Assembly: GCA_964434575.1 (NCBI GenBank)
Contig: CAYSWB010000006.1
Location: 16,016-80,015 of the forward strand
Source: DAORHV01 sp964434575
Lineage (GTDB): Bacteria > Patescibacteriota > Gracilibacteria > Peribacterales > Peribacteraceae
Reading direction: 5' to 3'
DNA: 64,000 nucleotides
In this document: in pieces, positions 8,409 through 16,510 of the stretch
Layout: every line of letters starts with the position of its first letter
How positions within the stretch are numbered: the stretch's first letter is position 1
Translations under genes and position numbers: made by a program
The notes under the pieces: model-generated
What the model saw: only the letters and a program-made list of their open reading frames with translations
What the model was told of the DNA's origin: nothing
Databases searched by the model: none

Positions 8409-9398
8409 ATGTCTGCATCGCTGCGCTGTTCCGTCCGCCTGTCCGCCGCCACCCTCGCGGTGTTGATGAGCGGCGTTTTGTCGCTTCCGGTCGCGCTTGC
8501 GCAAACCGCAAGCTCGTCCTCTTCCGCCGCCGCCCAGCCGGTGAGCATCTCGCAACAGAGCGACATTCCGGTCCGCAACGACTTCCAGGTCGGACCCACG
8601 CGCTTCGTCATGGAGTTGTCCCCGGGCGAGGAGCGCACCATCAAGATCGAAATCCTCAGCCGTGGCGGAGATGAGTACACCTATTCCCTGTCGGTGGAGG
8701 ACTTTTCCAGCGACGAATCCGGAAACGACATCGCCATGTACGGCGGCAAAGACGGCCCCTTCTCTTCCCGCTCGTGGGTGCAGCCGTTCCTGAACAAGGT
8801 GAACCTGAAGCACGGCGAACGCGCCACCATTCCGGTGACCGTGAAAGTTCCGGCCAACGCGGCCATCGGCGACCACTACTCCACCGTGTTGTTCCAGCGC
8901 GACCCCAAGGGCGTGCAGCCGGGCTTCAACATCGTGGCGCGCGTGGGCGTGCTGCTCCTTATTACGGTCAAGGGACAAGTGATCCGCGAAGGCGGTTTGC
9001 AGGGCTTTGGCAGCGATTCCCCGCTGTATTGGAGCCTGCCCGCCACCCTCTCGATGCGGTATAAGAACACCGGAACGGTGCACCTGATCCCCACCGGCAC
9101 GGTGGAGATCCGCAACGTGTTCGGCATCTTGGTCGATGAAATCCCAGTGAAGGACTGGTACGTGCTGCGCAACTCCACGCGCGGCCGCCAGATCAGCTGG
9201 CACCCAGGTTTCGCGCTGGGCTACTACAAGGCCACCCTCAGCGTGAACGCCAACGCCAACCACGACACGGAAACCCTGTCGACCAGCTTCTGGGTGATCC
9301 CCGCCCTGCCGGTTGCCCTGGTGCTGCTGGCAATCTTCATCGTTTCGCTGGTAGTCCAGGTCTTCTTCAACCGGTTCGAAATCCGCAAGAAGGGTTAG
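8409..9398 (+). CDS. Secreted, C-terminally anchored DUF916-like surface protein
   Basis: 329 residues. A signal peptide (about 1-31, ending LPVALAQ) precedes a Ser/Ala stretch and two Ig-like domains with the pattern of the DUF916/WxL peptidoglycan-binding family: RFVMELSPGEERTIKIEI near the start, then an ERATIPVTVKVPANAAIGDHYS strand pair. A C-terminal helix (about 298-320) and the basic tail RKKG anchor it. A much longer in-frame extension upstream runs antisense to the envelope genes and is not real; the ATG at 8409 lies 8 bases after TACCGT. Divergent from lemA. Probably presents or stabilises surface polymers. Confidence 0.7.
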   Translation: MSASLRCSVRLSAATLAVLMSGVLSLPVALAQTASSSSSAAAQPVSISQQSDIPVRNDFQVGPTRFVMELSPGEERTIKIEILSRGGDEYTYSLSVEDFSSDESGNDIAMYGGKDGPFSSRSWVQPFLNKVNLKHGERATIPVTVKVPANAAIGDHYSTVLFQRDPKGVQPGFNIVARVGVLLLITVKGQVIREGGLQGFGSDSPLYWSLPATLSMRYKNTGTVHLIPTGTVEIRNVFGILVDEIPVKDWYVLRNSTRGRQISWHPGFALGYYKATLSVNANANHDTETLSTSFWVIPALPVALVLLAIFIVSLVVQVFFNRFEIRKKG

Positions 9399-9454
9399 GC
9401 GGCTTTTGCGCCCAGGCCTAGAGGGGTGACTCCAAACTATCCTGGATATGACAT

Positions 9455-9483
9455 TTGCAATTTTTGATGAATTTGTATATAAT
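9455..9483 (+). promoter_or_regulatory. Promoter of surface paralog 1
   Basis: TTGCAA (9455-9460), 17-base spacer, TATAAT (9478-9483), followed by a ~28-base leader of C/A/T with no Shine-Dalgarno site before the ATG at 9519. Confidence 0.85.
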
Positions 9484-9518
9484 ATGAACAAATCAGACAA
9501 ATATTCACCCCCATTTCT

Positions 9519-10241
9519 ATGGACTACACACTCTCCTCCGAGCGCCAGCTCAAGGTAGTGACCATCGGCATCGCCGCCGCGGCCACCCTGTACTTGGCCC
9601 TCGCGCTGCTCGCCGAACCGGTAAGCGGATTCCTGGCTCGCGCCGCCTCCGCCACGGGTTCCACGGTGGTCAACCTGACGGTGGTGAGCACCACGTCCAT
9701 CAGCTGCTCCTCGTCTGTGTCGATCACCACCTCCACGGGTGCGACGACCGGCCAGTACCACGGCACCGGCGGCACGTACGCCAAGTGCACCGTGGTCACG
9801 AGCAACTCGCAGGGTTACACCTTGCGCTGGGTGATTACGACCGGTTCCGGCGGCTACGGCACCGGACACCTCAACAGCATGAACGTCACCGGCGGTCAGC
9901 CGGACAAGATCCTGGCCTACAAGCCGGCCAGCGCCGGCACGCCCGAGACCTTCGCCGCCCCGAACACCGCCAACCCGAACACCACGTCCCGCTGGGCGGC
10001 CCGCGTGAAGTCGGCCAGCACCACCACCGGCGGCGCCGGTAAGAACTGGGGCACGGACGGCTCCTCGGAAAACTGGCTCAACGTTGGTACCGGTGCTCAG
10101 GTGAGCCTGGTCTCCCGCGCCACCGAAACGAGCGGCGACACCGAGCTCATCCAGTTCAAGGCCTACATCGGCTCCTCCTCGGCCCAGCCGTCGGGAACGT
10201 ACCGCGCCACGGTGGTCATCACCGCCAACGACAACTACTAA
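9519..10241 (+). CDS. Surface protein paralog 1
   Basis: 240 residues. A short cytoplasmic N-terminus (YTLSSERQLKV), a membrane helix or signal at about 15-36, then a secreted Ser/Thr/Gly-rich beta domain with two Cys. Diagnostic motifs are TGQYHGTGGTYAKC, WVITTGSGGYGTGHLN, WAARVKSAST, WGTDGSSENWLNVGTG (WLNVGTG at residue 186) and a C-terminal IQFKAYIGS strand. It is related to the C-terminus of the 746-residue protein. Own promoter and terminator make it monocistronic and probably highly expressed. The hydrophobic N-terminus lacks the prepilin GFTLIE motif, so it is not a type IV pilin by sequence. An abundant coat or filament subunit is inferred. Confidence 0.75.
   Translation: MDYTLSSERQLKVVTIGIAAAATLYLALALLAEPVSGFLARAASATGSTVVNLTVVSTTSISCSSSVSITTSTGATTGQYHGTGGTYAKCTVVTSNSQGYTLRWVITTGSGGYGTGHLNSMNVTGGQPDKILAYKPASAGTPETFAAPNTANPNTTSRWAARVKSASTTTGGAGKNWGTDGSSENWLNVGTGAQVSLVSRATETSGDTELIQFKAYIGSSSAQPSGTYRATVVITANDNY
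9543..10060 (+). repeat. 518-base exact repeat, copy A
   Basis: Reading both stretches base by base, 9543-10060 is identical to 11254-11771 (offset 1711). It covers most of surface paralog 1, while the sequence on both sides differs between copies. Synonymous sites are also unchanged, implying very recent duplication or gene conversion. Confidence 0.9.
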
Positions 10242-10266
10242 TTCCGCTTCCACAAGCGAACGAAAG

Positions 10267-10289
10267 CCCCTCCTGGCGGAGGGGTTTTT
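10267..10289 (+). terminator. Rho-independent terminator of surface paralog 1
   Basis: Stem CCCCTCC (10267-10273), loop TGGC, stem GGAGGGG (10278-10284), followed by five T. It ends 13 bases before the -35 box of the next paralog. Confidence 0.9.
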
Positions 10290-10302
10290 CGTAGGATCAT
10301 GA

Positions 10303-10331
10303 TTGCTAAATATCTTTAAATATCGTATAAT
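10303..10331 (+). promoter_or_regulatory. Promoter of surface paralog 2
   Basis: TTGCTA (10303-10308), 17-base spacer, TATAAT (10326-10331). It lies inside the longest possible reading frame, which shows that the ATG at 10303 cannot be the start and that 10357 is. Confidence 0.85.
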
Positions 10332-10356
10332 ATATACAGTACATCCACACTCATTC

Positions 10357-11091
10357 ATGATCCACGCGTATACCCTTTCGACCGACAGGCAGTTCAAAGT
10401 CCTGACGGTCGGTCTGACCGCCGCAATCTCGCTGTACCTCGGTCTGGCCCTGCTGGCCGAACCGGTCAGCGGCTTCCTGGCGCGCGCCGCTTCCGCCACG
10501 GGTTCCACCGTCGTGCAGCTGCGCGTCGTGGGCACCACGTCCATCGCCTGCTCCGACTCCGTCTCCATCACCACGTCCACCGGCGCAACCGCCGGCCAGT
10601 ACCACGGCACCGGCGGCACGTATGCCCGCTGTCTGGTGACCACATCCAACTCCGCCGGCTACACGCTGCGCTGGGTGATCACGACCGGCTCCGGCGGCTA
10701 CGGCACCGGACACTTGAATAACATGAGCACCACCGGCGGCCAGCCCGACCGCATCCTTGCCTACAAGCCCGCTTCTGCCGGCGTGCCCGAGACCTTCGCC
10801 GCGCCGAACGCCGCCAACCCGAACACCACGTCACGCTGGGCCGCGCGCATCAAGTCGTCTTCCACCACCGCCGGCGGCGCCGGCAAGAACTGGGGCACCG
10901 ACAACACCAGCGAGACATGGCTGAACGTCGGCACGGGCGCCCAGGTGAGCCTGGTATCCAGGAACTCCGTCACCACCGCCCCCGGCGACATCGAACTGAT
11001 CCAATTCAAGGCCTACATCGGCTCGGCTTCGGCCCAGCCGTCGGGCACCTATCGCGCCACGGTGTACATCACCGCCAACGACAACCCGTAG
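10357..11091 (+). CDS. Surface protein paralog 2
   Basis: 244 residues, same layout as its neighbours: MIHAYTLSTDRQFKV, membrane helix to AEPVSGFLARA, then the secreted domain with WVITTGSGGYGTGHLN, WAARIKSSSTT and WLNVGTGAQVSLV. The DNA differs from paralogs 1 and 3 in the 5' two thirds, yet its last ~85 bases share a 59-base exact block (11005-11063) with paralog 3. The start is fixed by the promoter and by alignment to paralog 1. It has its own promoter and terminator. Confidence 0.75.
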   Translation: MIHAYTLSTDRQFKVLTVGLTAAISLYLGLALLAEPVSGFLARAASATGSTVVQLRVVGTTSIACSDSVSITTSTGATAGQYHGTGGTYARCLVTTSNSAGYTLRWVITTGSGGYGTGHLNNMSTTGGQPDRILAYKPASAGVPETFAAPNAANPNTTSRWAARIKSSSTTAGGAGKNWGTDNTSETWLNVGTGAQVSLVSRNSVTTAPGDIELIQFKAYIGSASAQPSGTYRATVYITANDNP

Positions 11092-11115
11092 GCCGTTTCC
11101 CTCCGCCATGGAAAA

Positions 11116-11140
11116 CCCCTTCCGAACGGAGGGGTTTTTT
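11116..11140 (+). terminator. Rho-independent terminator of surface paralog 2
   Basis: CCCCTTCCG, AA, CGGAGGGG followed by six T. The stem is nearly the same as that of the terminator at 10267, so the unit was probably duplicated with its terminator. Confidence 0.85.
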
Positions 11141-11163
11141 GTAAGCGAAAGCCGAAAGTAGCC

Positions 11164-11192
11164 TTCTTGAAACCGGCGTTTTCTGGTATACT
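11164..11192 (+). promoter_or_regulatory. Promoter of surface paralog 3
   Basis: TTCTTG (11164-11169), 17-base spacer, TATACT (11187-11192) preceded by TGG, an extended -10. The -35 box is weaker than at the other two paralogs, so the extended -10 probably compensates. Confidence 0.7.
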
Positions 11193-11226
11193 GATAGGAA
11201 ACGTTTGTCTCCATATACACACACAA

Positions 11227-11952
11227 ATGACCGACCACCTGCTCTCCGCCGAACGCCAGCTCAAGGTAGTGACCATCGGCATCGCCGCCGCGGCCACCCT
11301 GTACTTGGCCCTCGCGCTGCTCGCCGAACCGGTAAGCGGATTCCTGGCTCGCGCCGCCTCCGCCACGGGTTCCACGGTGGTCAACCTGACGGTGGTGAGC
11401 ACCACGTCCATCAGCTGCTCCTCGTCTGTGTCGATCACCACCTCCACGGGTGCGACGACCGGCCAGTACCACGGCACCGGCGGCACGTACGCCAAGTGCA
11501 CCGTGGTCACGAGCAACTCGCAGGGTTACACCTTGCGCTGGGTGATTACGACCGGTTCCGGCGGCTACGGCACCGGACACCTCAACAGCATGAACGTCAC
11601 CGGCGGTCAGCCGGACAAGATCCTGGCCTACAAGCCGGCCAGCGCCGGCACGCCCGAGACCTTCGCCGCCCCGAACACCGCCAACCCGAACACCACGTCC
11701 CGCTGGGCGGCCCGCGTGAAGTCGGCCAGCACCACCACCGGCGGCGCCGGTAAGAACTGGGGCACGGACGGATCGTCCGAAACGTGGCTGAACGTCGGTA
11801 CGGGCGCCCAGGTGAGCCTGGTGAAGCGCACCACCGAAACGGCCGGCGACACGGAATTGATCCAGTTCAAGGCCTACATCGGCTCGGCTTCGGCCCAGCC
11901 GTCGGGCACCTATCGCGCCACGGTCATCATCACCGCCAACGACAACTACTAA
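11227..11952 (+). CDS. Surface protein paralog 3 (mosaic of paralogs 1 and 2)
   Basis: 241 residues from MTDHLLSAERQ; the longer frame from 11167 would include the promoter. Bases 11254-11771 equal paralog 1 exactly, whereas 11866-11924 equals paralog 2 exactly (11005-11063) and differs from paralog 1 there. The gene is therefore a recombinant. The same hydrophobic N-terminus and secreted Thr/Gly-rich domain are present. No hairpin with a T-run follows; purC starts 30 bases downstream with its own -10 box, so some read-through into purC is possible. Confidence 0.75.
   Translation: MTDHLLSAERQLKVVTIGIAAAATLYLALALLAEPVSGFLARAASATGSTVVNLTVVSTTSISCSSSVSITTSTGATTGQYHGTGGTYAKCTVVTSNSQGYTLRWVITTGSGGYGTGHLNSMNVTGGQPDKILAYKPASAGTPETFAAPNTANPNTTSRWAARVKSASTTTGGAGKNWGTDGSSETWLNVGTGAQVSLVKRTTETAGDTELIQFKAYIGSASAQPSGTYRATVIITANDNY
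11254..11771 (+). repeat. 518-base exact repeat, copy B
   Basis: Identical to 9543-10060; see copy A. The repeat ends within the WGTDGS codons, after which paralog 3 switches to paralog 2-like sequence. Confidence 0.9.
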
Positions 11953-11982
11953 CACCGAGCAAGTGTTTGGTATGCTCCCAGC

Positions 11983-12963
11983 ATGCCCACCATCTCCCCC
12001 GTCGACACCAAGCACGTCGTGCCGTTTTTGACCACGACCTTGGACACGACCGACTTTGGGTTCCTGGGGAAAAGGTACGTCGGCAAAGTGCGCGACGTCT
12101 ACGACATGGGCAAACAGAGCGTGCTCATCGCCACCGACCGCCAGTCGGCGTTCGACGTGAACTGGTGCACCATCCCGCTGAAGGGGCAGACGCTCAACCA
12201 GCTGAGCGCATGGTGGTTCGAGCAGATCAAGGACATCATGGCCACGCACATCATTGCTGTGCCCGATGAGAACGCCGCCGTGGTGAAAAAGCTGGACATG
12301 CTGAAAGTTGAAATCGTCGTCCGAGCCTATTTGACTGGCTCCACGGGCACTTCCGCCTGGGTGAACTACAGCAAGGGTATGCGCAATTTCTGCGGCAACA
12401 CGCTGCCCGACGGCATGGTGAAGAGCCAGAAGTTCGACAAGCCGATCATCACGCCCACCACCAAGGGTGAGGCAGACGAGCTCATCGATCCGGCCGGCAT
12501 CATCGAGCGCAAGCTCGCCACCAAGAAGCAGTGGGAAGAGATTCACGACAAAGCAATGGCGGTGTTCAAGCGCGGCCAGGAAATCGCAGCCAAGCGCGGC
12601 CTGATTTTGGTGGATACCAAGTATGAAATGGGTATCGACGAAAACGGCGTCATCACGCTGGCCGACGAAGTGCACACGCCGGACTCATCGCGGTACTGGG
12701 TAGCGAGCACCTACGAACAGCGCTTCGCCGCCAAACAGGAGCCTGAGAGCCTGGACAAGGAATTCTTCCGTCTGTGGCTGAAGGAGCATGGCTTCGATTA
12801 TGGCAAGCCAAAGCCTGAAATCACCGATGACGTACGCACCATGCTGGCAGGAAAGTATATCGATCTGTACCAGCGCATGACCGGCCTGGACTTCGTTTTC
12901 CCGTCCAGTCCTCACGTGACCGGGCGCATCGAAAAGAACCTGAAGGCGTACTTCAAGAAGTAG
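11983..12963 (+). CDS. purC: Phosphoribosylaminoimidazole-succinocarboxamide synthase
   Basis: 326 residues. Adds aspartate to CAIR to give SAICAR in purine synthesis, using ATP. Family motifs are clear: GKVRDVYDMG (about 25-34), TDRQSAFDV, IPLKGQTLNQLSAWWF, VVRAYLTGSTGTSAWVNY, LILVDTKYEMG and ADEVHTPDSSRYW. The length matches the longer (about 300-residue) form rather than the ~240-residue E. coli form. The -10-like TATGCT at 11971-11976 with TG upstream lies 6 bases before the ATG, predicting a leaderless message. No other purine gene is in the window, so this may serve salvage of an intermediate or be a remnant. Confidence 0.95.
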   Translation: MPTISPVDTKHVVPFLTTTLDTTDFGFLGKRYVGKVRDVYDMGKQSVLIATDRQSAFDVNWCTIPLKGQTLNQLSAWWFEQIKDIMATHIIAVPDENAAVVKKLDMLKVEIVVRAYLTGSTGTSAWVNYSKGMRNFCGNTLPDGMVKSQKFDKPIITPTTKGEADELIDPAGIIERKLATKKQWEEIHDKAMAVFKRGQEIAAKRGLILVDTKYEMGIDENGVITLADEVHTPDSSRYWVASTYEQRFAAKQEPESLDKEFFRLWLKEHGFDYGKPKPEITDDVRTMLAGKYIDLYQRMTGLDFVFPSSPHVTGRIEKNLKAYFKK

Positions 12964-12969
12964 GCGCGC

Positions 12970-13680
12970 TTACTTCTTCACGGACGCCGCCGCTTCCACG
13001 ATCTCGCGGAAGTCGTCGGGTTTCAGCGACGCGCCGCCGATCAGTCCGCCGTCGATGTCGGGCTGCTTCAGCAGCTCCTTGGCGTTGCGCGCGTTCATGG
13101 AACCGCCGTACACGATGCGCATGTCGCTCGGCTTGGGCAGCAGGTTGCGGATGAACTGGTGCACGGCCTGGGCGTCGGCCGGGGTGGCCGTCTTTCCGCT
13201 GCCGATGGCCCACACGGGCTCGTAGGCCACGATGACCCTGGGATCGAGCATGACGGCCTTCAGCTGGGCTTCGATGATCTCCTGGGTCTCGTCCATCTCG
13301 CGCTGGTCGGCGGTCTCGCCCACGCACAGCACGGGGGTCAGGCCGCAGGCCAGGGCGGCGGCGACCTGCTTGGCCACGGATGCATTGCTCTCATGATGAT
13401 GCTCGCGGCGTTCGGAGTGGCCGCACAGCACGTACTTCGCGCCCGTCTTGGCGATCATGGCCATGCAGACGTCGCCGGTAAACGCGCCTGATTCGGCCGG
13501 ATGACCGTACTGCGAGCCGGATTGCAGCCCGGCCTTCACGCAGGTCTGCAGGTCCAGCAACGTCGGAAAGACGGCCACGTCCACGTCGGCGCGGGGCATG
13601 AATGGCGAACGTGCATCGAGCGCGCCGGCGGGCACGGGGTTCATCTTCCAGTTTCCGGCGATGAACGGGCGGCGCGGCAT
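12970..13680 (-). CDS. tpiA: Triosephosphate isomerase
   Basis: 236 residues from MPRRPFIAGNWKMN. Interconverts dihydroxyacetone phosphate and glyceraldehyde 3-phosphate. The catalytic residues are present: Asn10 and Lys12 (GNWKMN), His88 (KYVLCGHSERRE) and Glu154 (VAYEPVWAIGSG), plus the phosphate loop IVYGGSMN. Slightly short for the family but complete. The longer in-frame start at 13716 lies beyond the family N-terminus and is rejected. Divergent from rpiB; its stop faces the purC stop 6 bases away. Confidence 0.95.
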   Translation of the reverse strand: MPRRPFIAGNWKMNPVPAGALDARSPFMPRADVDVAVFPTLLDLQTCVKAGLQSGSQYGHPAESGAFTGDVCMAMIAKTGAKYVLCGHSERREHHHESNASVAKQVAAALACGLTPVLCVGETADQREMDETQEIIEAQLKAVMLDPRVIVAYEPVWAIGSGKTATPADAQAVHQFIRNLLPKPSDMRIVYGGSMNARNAKELLKQPDIDGGLIGGASLKPDDFREIVEAAASVKK

Positions 13681-13745
13681 TGGATGGATTCTGCACCATC
13701 CGCGCGACATTCTCAATTCGCAGGCATGTTGCTATGCTCGGACCC

Positions 13746-14192
13746 ATGAAGAAACCCGCCCGCGTCGTCCTCGGCACCGACCATGCCGGTTACGTGCTGA
13801 AAGAGGCCGTAAAAGCCCACCTGATCGGCCTTGGCATCGACGTCGTGGACTGCGGGACGTTCTCGGAAGAGAGCTGCGACTATCCGCCGATCATGCAGCA
13901 GGCCTGCGCCGCGGTGCTGGAATACGGCTGCCCCGGCATCATCTTCGGCGGCAGCGGCAACGGCGAGGCGATGGTGGCCAACAAGGTTCCTGGCATCCGC
14001 TGCGCGCGCTGCGTCAGCCTGTGGGATGCCGAAATGGGACGCAAACACAACAATGCGCAGGTCATGAGTTTGGGCGGACGCGTGACGGAGCCCAAGCTCG
14101 CGTGCGAGATGGTGGACCTGTTCCTGAAGACGGAGTTCGAGGGCGGCCGCCACCAGAAACGCATCGAGCAATTTCCCGATTTCCGCTCCTGA
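13746..14192 (+). CDS. rpiB: Ribose-5-phosphate isomerase B
   Basis: 148 residues from MKKPARVVLGTDHAGY. Interconverts ribose 5-phosphate and ribulose 5-phosphate. Motifs: GTDHAGY at the substrate site, the catalytic-loop region IIFGGSGNGEAMVANK, and RKHNNAQVMSLGGR. The Cys normally found in the loop (GSGIG.S/C) is replaced by G-N-G-E here, as in many type B enzymes outside E. coli. The start is set by family length and by TGC-TATGCT (13733-13738), 7 bases upstream, which suggests a leaderless mRNA. Transcribed with rpe. Confidence 0.92.
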   Translation: MKKPARVVLGTDHAGYVLKEAVKAHLIGLGIDVVDCGTFSEESCDYPPIMQQACAAVLEYGCPGIIFGGSGNGEAMVANKVPGIRCARCVSLWDAEMGRKHNNAQVMSLGGRVTEPKLACEMVDLFLKTEFEGGRHQKRIEQFPDFRS

Positions 14193-14193
14193 T

Positions 14194-14829
14194 ATGGCGC
14201 CAAAAATCTATATCGCCCCCTCCATCCTGGCCGCCGATTTCGGCAAGCTGCAGGCCGAAATGGACTCCATCGCCAGCGCCGACTGGGTGCAAATGGACGT
14301 CATGGACGGCCACTACGTGCCGAATCTGAGCTTCGGCGCGCCGGTGGTGAAATGCCTGAAGACCAAGCTCCTCATCGACGTGCACCTCATGGTCACGAAC
14401 CCCGCCGACCGCATCGACGAATTCGTGAAAGCGGGCGCCAAGAACATCACGTTCCACGCCGAAGTCTGCAAGGGGGAAGACCGCAAGGCCCTCATCGCCG
14501 CCATCCGGGCAACCGGCTGCACGGCCGGCATCGCGCTGAATCAGGCCACGCCGCTGAGTGAAATCGATGACGTCGTGGACGACATCGACATGGTCCTCAT
14601 CATGTCCATCAACGCGGGTTTCGGCGGCCAGTCGTTCATGCCGGAGGTGCTGGAAAAGGTCAGGACGCTGCGCAAGAAATATCCGAACATGATGATTCAG
14701 ATGGATGGCGGCATCAACGAGGAAACCGCCGCGCTCTGCCGTGAGGCCGGCGCCAACAACTTCGTGGCTGGCACCGCCGTGTTCAAGGCCAAAGACCGCG
14801 CCAAGGCCATCGCCGCATTGCGGGGCTGA
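14194..14829 (+). CDS. rpe: Ribulose-phosphate 3-epimerase
   Basis: 211 residues. Interconverts ribulose 5-phosphate and xylulose 5-phosphate in the non-oxidative pentose phosphate pathway. Family motifs: APSILAADFGKL, MDVMDGHYVPNLSFG (catalytic Asp and metal His), DVHLMV, MSINAGFGGQSFMPE and QMDGGIN. It starts 1 base after the rpiB stop, so the two isomerases are translationally coupled. Transketolase and transaldolase are not in the window. Confidence 0.96.
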   Translation: MAPKIYIAPSILAADFGKLQAEMDSIASADWVQMDVMDGHYVPNLSFGAPVVKCLKTKLLIDVHLMVTNPADRIDEFVKAGAKNITFHAEVCKGEDRKALIAAIRATGCTAGIALNQATPLSEIDDVVDDIDMVLIMSINAGFGGQSFMPEVLEKVRTLRKKYPNMMIQMDGGINEETAALCREAGANNFVAGTAVFKAKDRAKAIAALRG

Positions 14830-14853
14830 GCCCGCAGGCGTACCCTGCGCGGC

Positions 14854-15315
14854 ATGCGCTTCGCCACACTTACCGCCGCTTCCTTTTCCCTGCTGATGCT
14901 CGCGTCCTGCGGTCCACAGCCCCTCACCCTCAAGTCCGAGGACGGCTCCAAGCAGCTGACGCTGCAGGTGGAGATCGCCGATACGCCCGAAGCGCGCAAC
15001 CAAGGCCTCATGAACCGCACCGAGATGGCGGCCGACCACGGCATGCTGTTCGTCTTCCCCGAACCGCAGATGCTGGTGTTTTGGATGAAGGACACCAAGA
15101 TCCCGCTGGATATCGCGTTCTTCGACAAGGACGGCAAGTTCATCGGCGGCATGGAAATGCAGCCGTGCGTGCAGGAACCCTGCCCGCGTTACTCGGCCCC
15201 GGCCATGGGCAGCTACGCGCTGGAAATGGTAAAAGGCACGCGTGTGAAGCACGGCATCGGCATGGGCTGGTCGCTGGACGTCAACGCGGTGAAGGCGATG
15301 TCCAACCCGAAATAA
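14854..15315 (+). CDS. DUF192 lipoprotein
   Basis: 153 residues. The N-terminus is a lipoprotein signal (hydrophobic run then LMLASCG, Cys as lipid site). The rest is the DUF192 fold, recognised by RNQGLMNRTEMAADHGMLFVFPEP, VFWMKDTKIPLDIAFFDKDGKFI and the ALEMVKGTRVKHGIGMG end. The molecular function of DUF192 is unknown; these are usually exported. A TACCCT hexamer lies 7 bases before the ATG. Its stop codon directly abuts that of dprA on the other strand. Confidence 0.9.
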   Translation: MRFATLTAASFSLLMLASCGPQPLTLKSEDGSKQLTLQVEIADTPEARNQGLMNRTEMAADHGMLFVFPEPQMLVFWMKDTKIPLDIAFFDKDGKFIGGMEMQPCVQEPCPRYSAPAMGSYALEMVKGTRVKHGIGMGWSLDVNAVKAMSNPK

Positions 15316-16398
15316 TCACGCGCGGACCCACCTCCCTCCTCCGACGTTTTTCGCCGCACCCTTGATTTCGAGCATGGTGAGGGTGGCGTTCAGCACTGCC
15401 GCATCCAGCTTGGCGCGAACGACAAGGTCGTCCACCGGCTGCGGCATGGTCGTCAGCGCCGACACGATGGCGGCTTCTTCGGGCGTGTCCGGGGTGAAGG
15501 CGGCTGACTTTTTCGCCGCGCCGGCCACGATGCCGAGTTCCGTAAGCACCCCGGCCGCGGACGTCACGAGCTTGGCATGCCCGGCGGCGATGATGCGGTG
15601 GCAGCCGGCGTAGGCCGGGTCGAAGATCTGTCCCGGCACCGCGAACACGTCGCGGTTGTACTCCAGCGCCAGTTCGGCGGTGATGAGCGAGCCGCTGTCC
15701 TCGGCCGCCTGCAACACGACCGTGCCCGTGCACAAGCCGGCGATGATGCGGTTGCGGGCCGGAAAGGTGAATGTATCCGCAGGGCCATCCAGCGGATATT
15801 CGGACAGCACCAATCCTCCGGCTTGAACGATGCGATCGGCCAACTCGCGTGAGCCTCGGGAGGAAATCAGCGCCAATCCGTGACCCAAAACAGCCACGGT
15901 CTTCCCGCCGGCCAAGAGCGTTTCTTGAGCCACCTCGGCATCGATGCCGTTTGCCAATCCGCTGACCGTGACCATGCCGGCAGCCACGACCGACGGCACG
16001 AAGTCGGCCGTTACACGCCTGCCATACTCGGTCATCTCACGAGCGCCCACCATACCCAGACACGGCTGGTTCAGGATGGAAAGATCGCCCCGCCAGTACA
16101 GGAATACCGGCGGGTCTTCGATGGTCCGCAGCGCGGCCGGGTAGTCCTCGTCGTCGATGTCGAGCATGGAAACGCCGCGCTTCTCCAGTTCCTGCAGGTA
16201 CGCCTGCGGATCGAATTCCTCCAGCCGGGTCAGTGCGCCGAGGATGGTGTCTTCGCGGCAGCCCAGTTCCTTCAGGAGCTCCGGCGACACGTTGTCCATG
16301 GCGGCATCCAACGAACCGTAGCGCTCCACGAGAGCGTCCCAGCGCTTCTTGGTGAGCACGTTCATCCACGACCAGCGGAGCATGGTGTCGACCTGCAT
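15316..16398 (-). CDS. dprA: DNA processing protein DprA
   Basis: 360 residues from MQVDTMLRWSW. Loads RecA on incoming single-stranded DNA during natural transformation. The Rossmann-like DprA core is clear: GMVGAREMTEYGRR, VSGLANGIDAEVAQETL, TVAVLGHGL, SEYPLDGPADTFTFPARNRIIAGL, EDSGSLITAELALEYNRDVFAVPG. An N-terminal helical (HhH-like) region and a C-terminal winged-helix-like region (around LTTMPQPVDDLVVRAKLD) flank it. TATACT at 16405-16410 lies 6 bases before the ATG, so the upstream in-frame codons are promoter and the mRNA is probably leaderless. Its presence suggests competence, common in this group. Confidence 0.93.
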   Translation of the reverse strand: MQVDTMLRWSWMNVLTKKRWDALVERYGSLDAAMDNVSPELLKELGCREDTILGALTRLEEFDPQAYLQELEKRGVSMLDIDDEDYPAALRTIEDPPVFLYWRGDLSILNQPCLGMVGAREMTEYGRRVTADFVPSVVAAGMVTVSGLANGIDAEVAQETLLAGGKTVAVLGHGLALISSRGSRELADRIVQAGGLVLSEYPLDGPADTFTFPARNRIIAGLCTGTVVLQAAEDSGSLITAELALEYNRDVFAVPGQIFDPAYAGCHRIIAAGHAKLVTSAAGVLTELGIVAGAAKKSAAFTPDTPEEAAIVSALTTMPQPVDDLVVRAKLDAAVLNATLTMLEIKGAAKNVGGGRWVRA

Positions 16399-16480
16399 GC
16401 GGCCAGTATACGGTGAAAGCGGCGGCTCGGAGCGTCTTGTGGCGGCAGATGGCCGGCGATGGCCGCCAAAAGGGCTGAAA

Positions 16481-16508
16481 GCCGGTTCCGTCCCGCGGTG
16501 AAACCGGC
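16481..16508 (-). terminator. Probable terminator of the peptidase gene
   Basis: Inverted repeat GCCGGTT (16481-16487) / AACCGGC (16502-16508) right after the stop at 16511 on the minus strand, followed by TTTC and, 7 bases on, TTTT. The T-run is imperfect, so termination may be partial; dprA lies on the same strand further on. Confidence 0.5.
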
Positions 16509-16510
16509 CG

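Noticed and set aside
9519..11952. Surface paralogs as type IV pilins
   Set aside because: They have an N-terminal hydrophobic helix and high expression signals, but no prepilin cleavage motif with Gly-Phe-x4-Glu; call left open.
8337..12675. 770- and 614-residue minus-strand frames over the surface paralogs and purC
   Set aside because: Mirror frames of the paralogs; they cross promoters, terminators and purC and show no domain.
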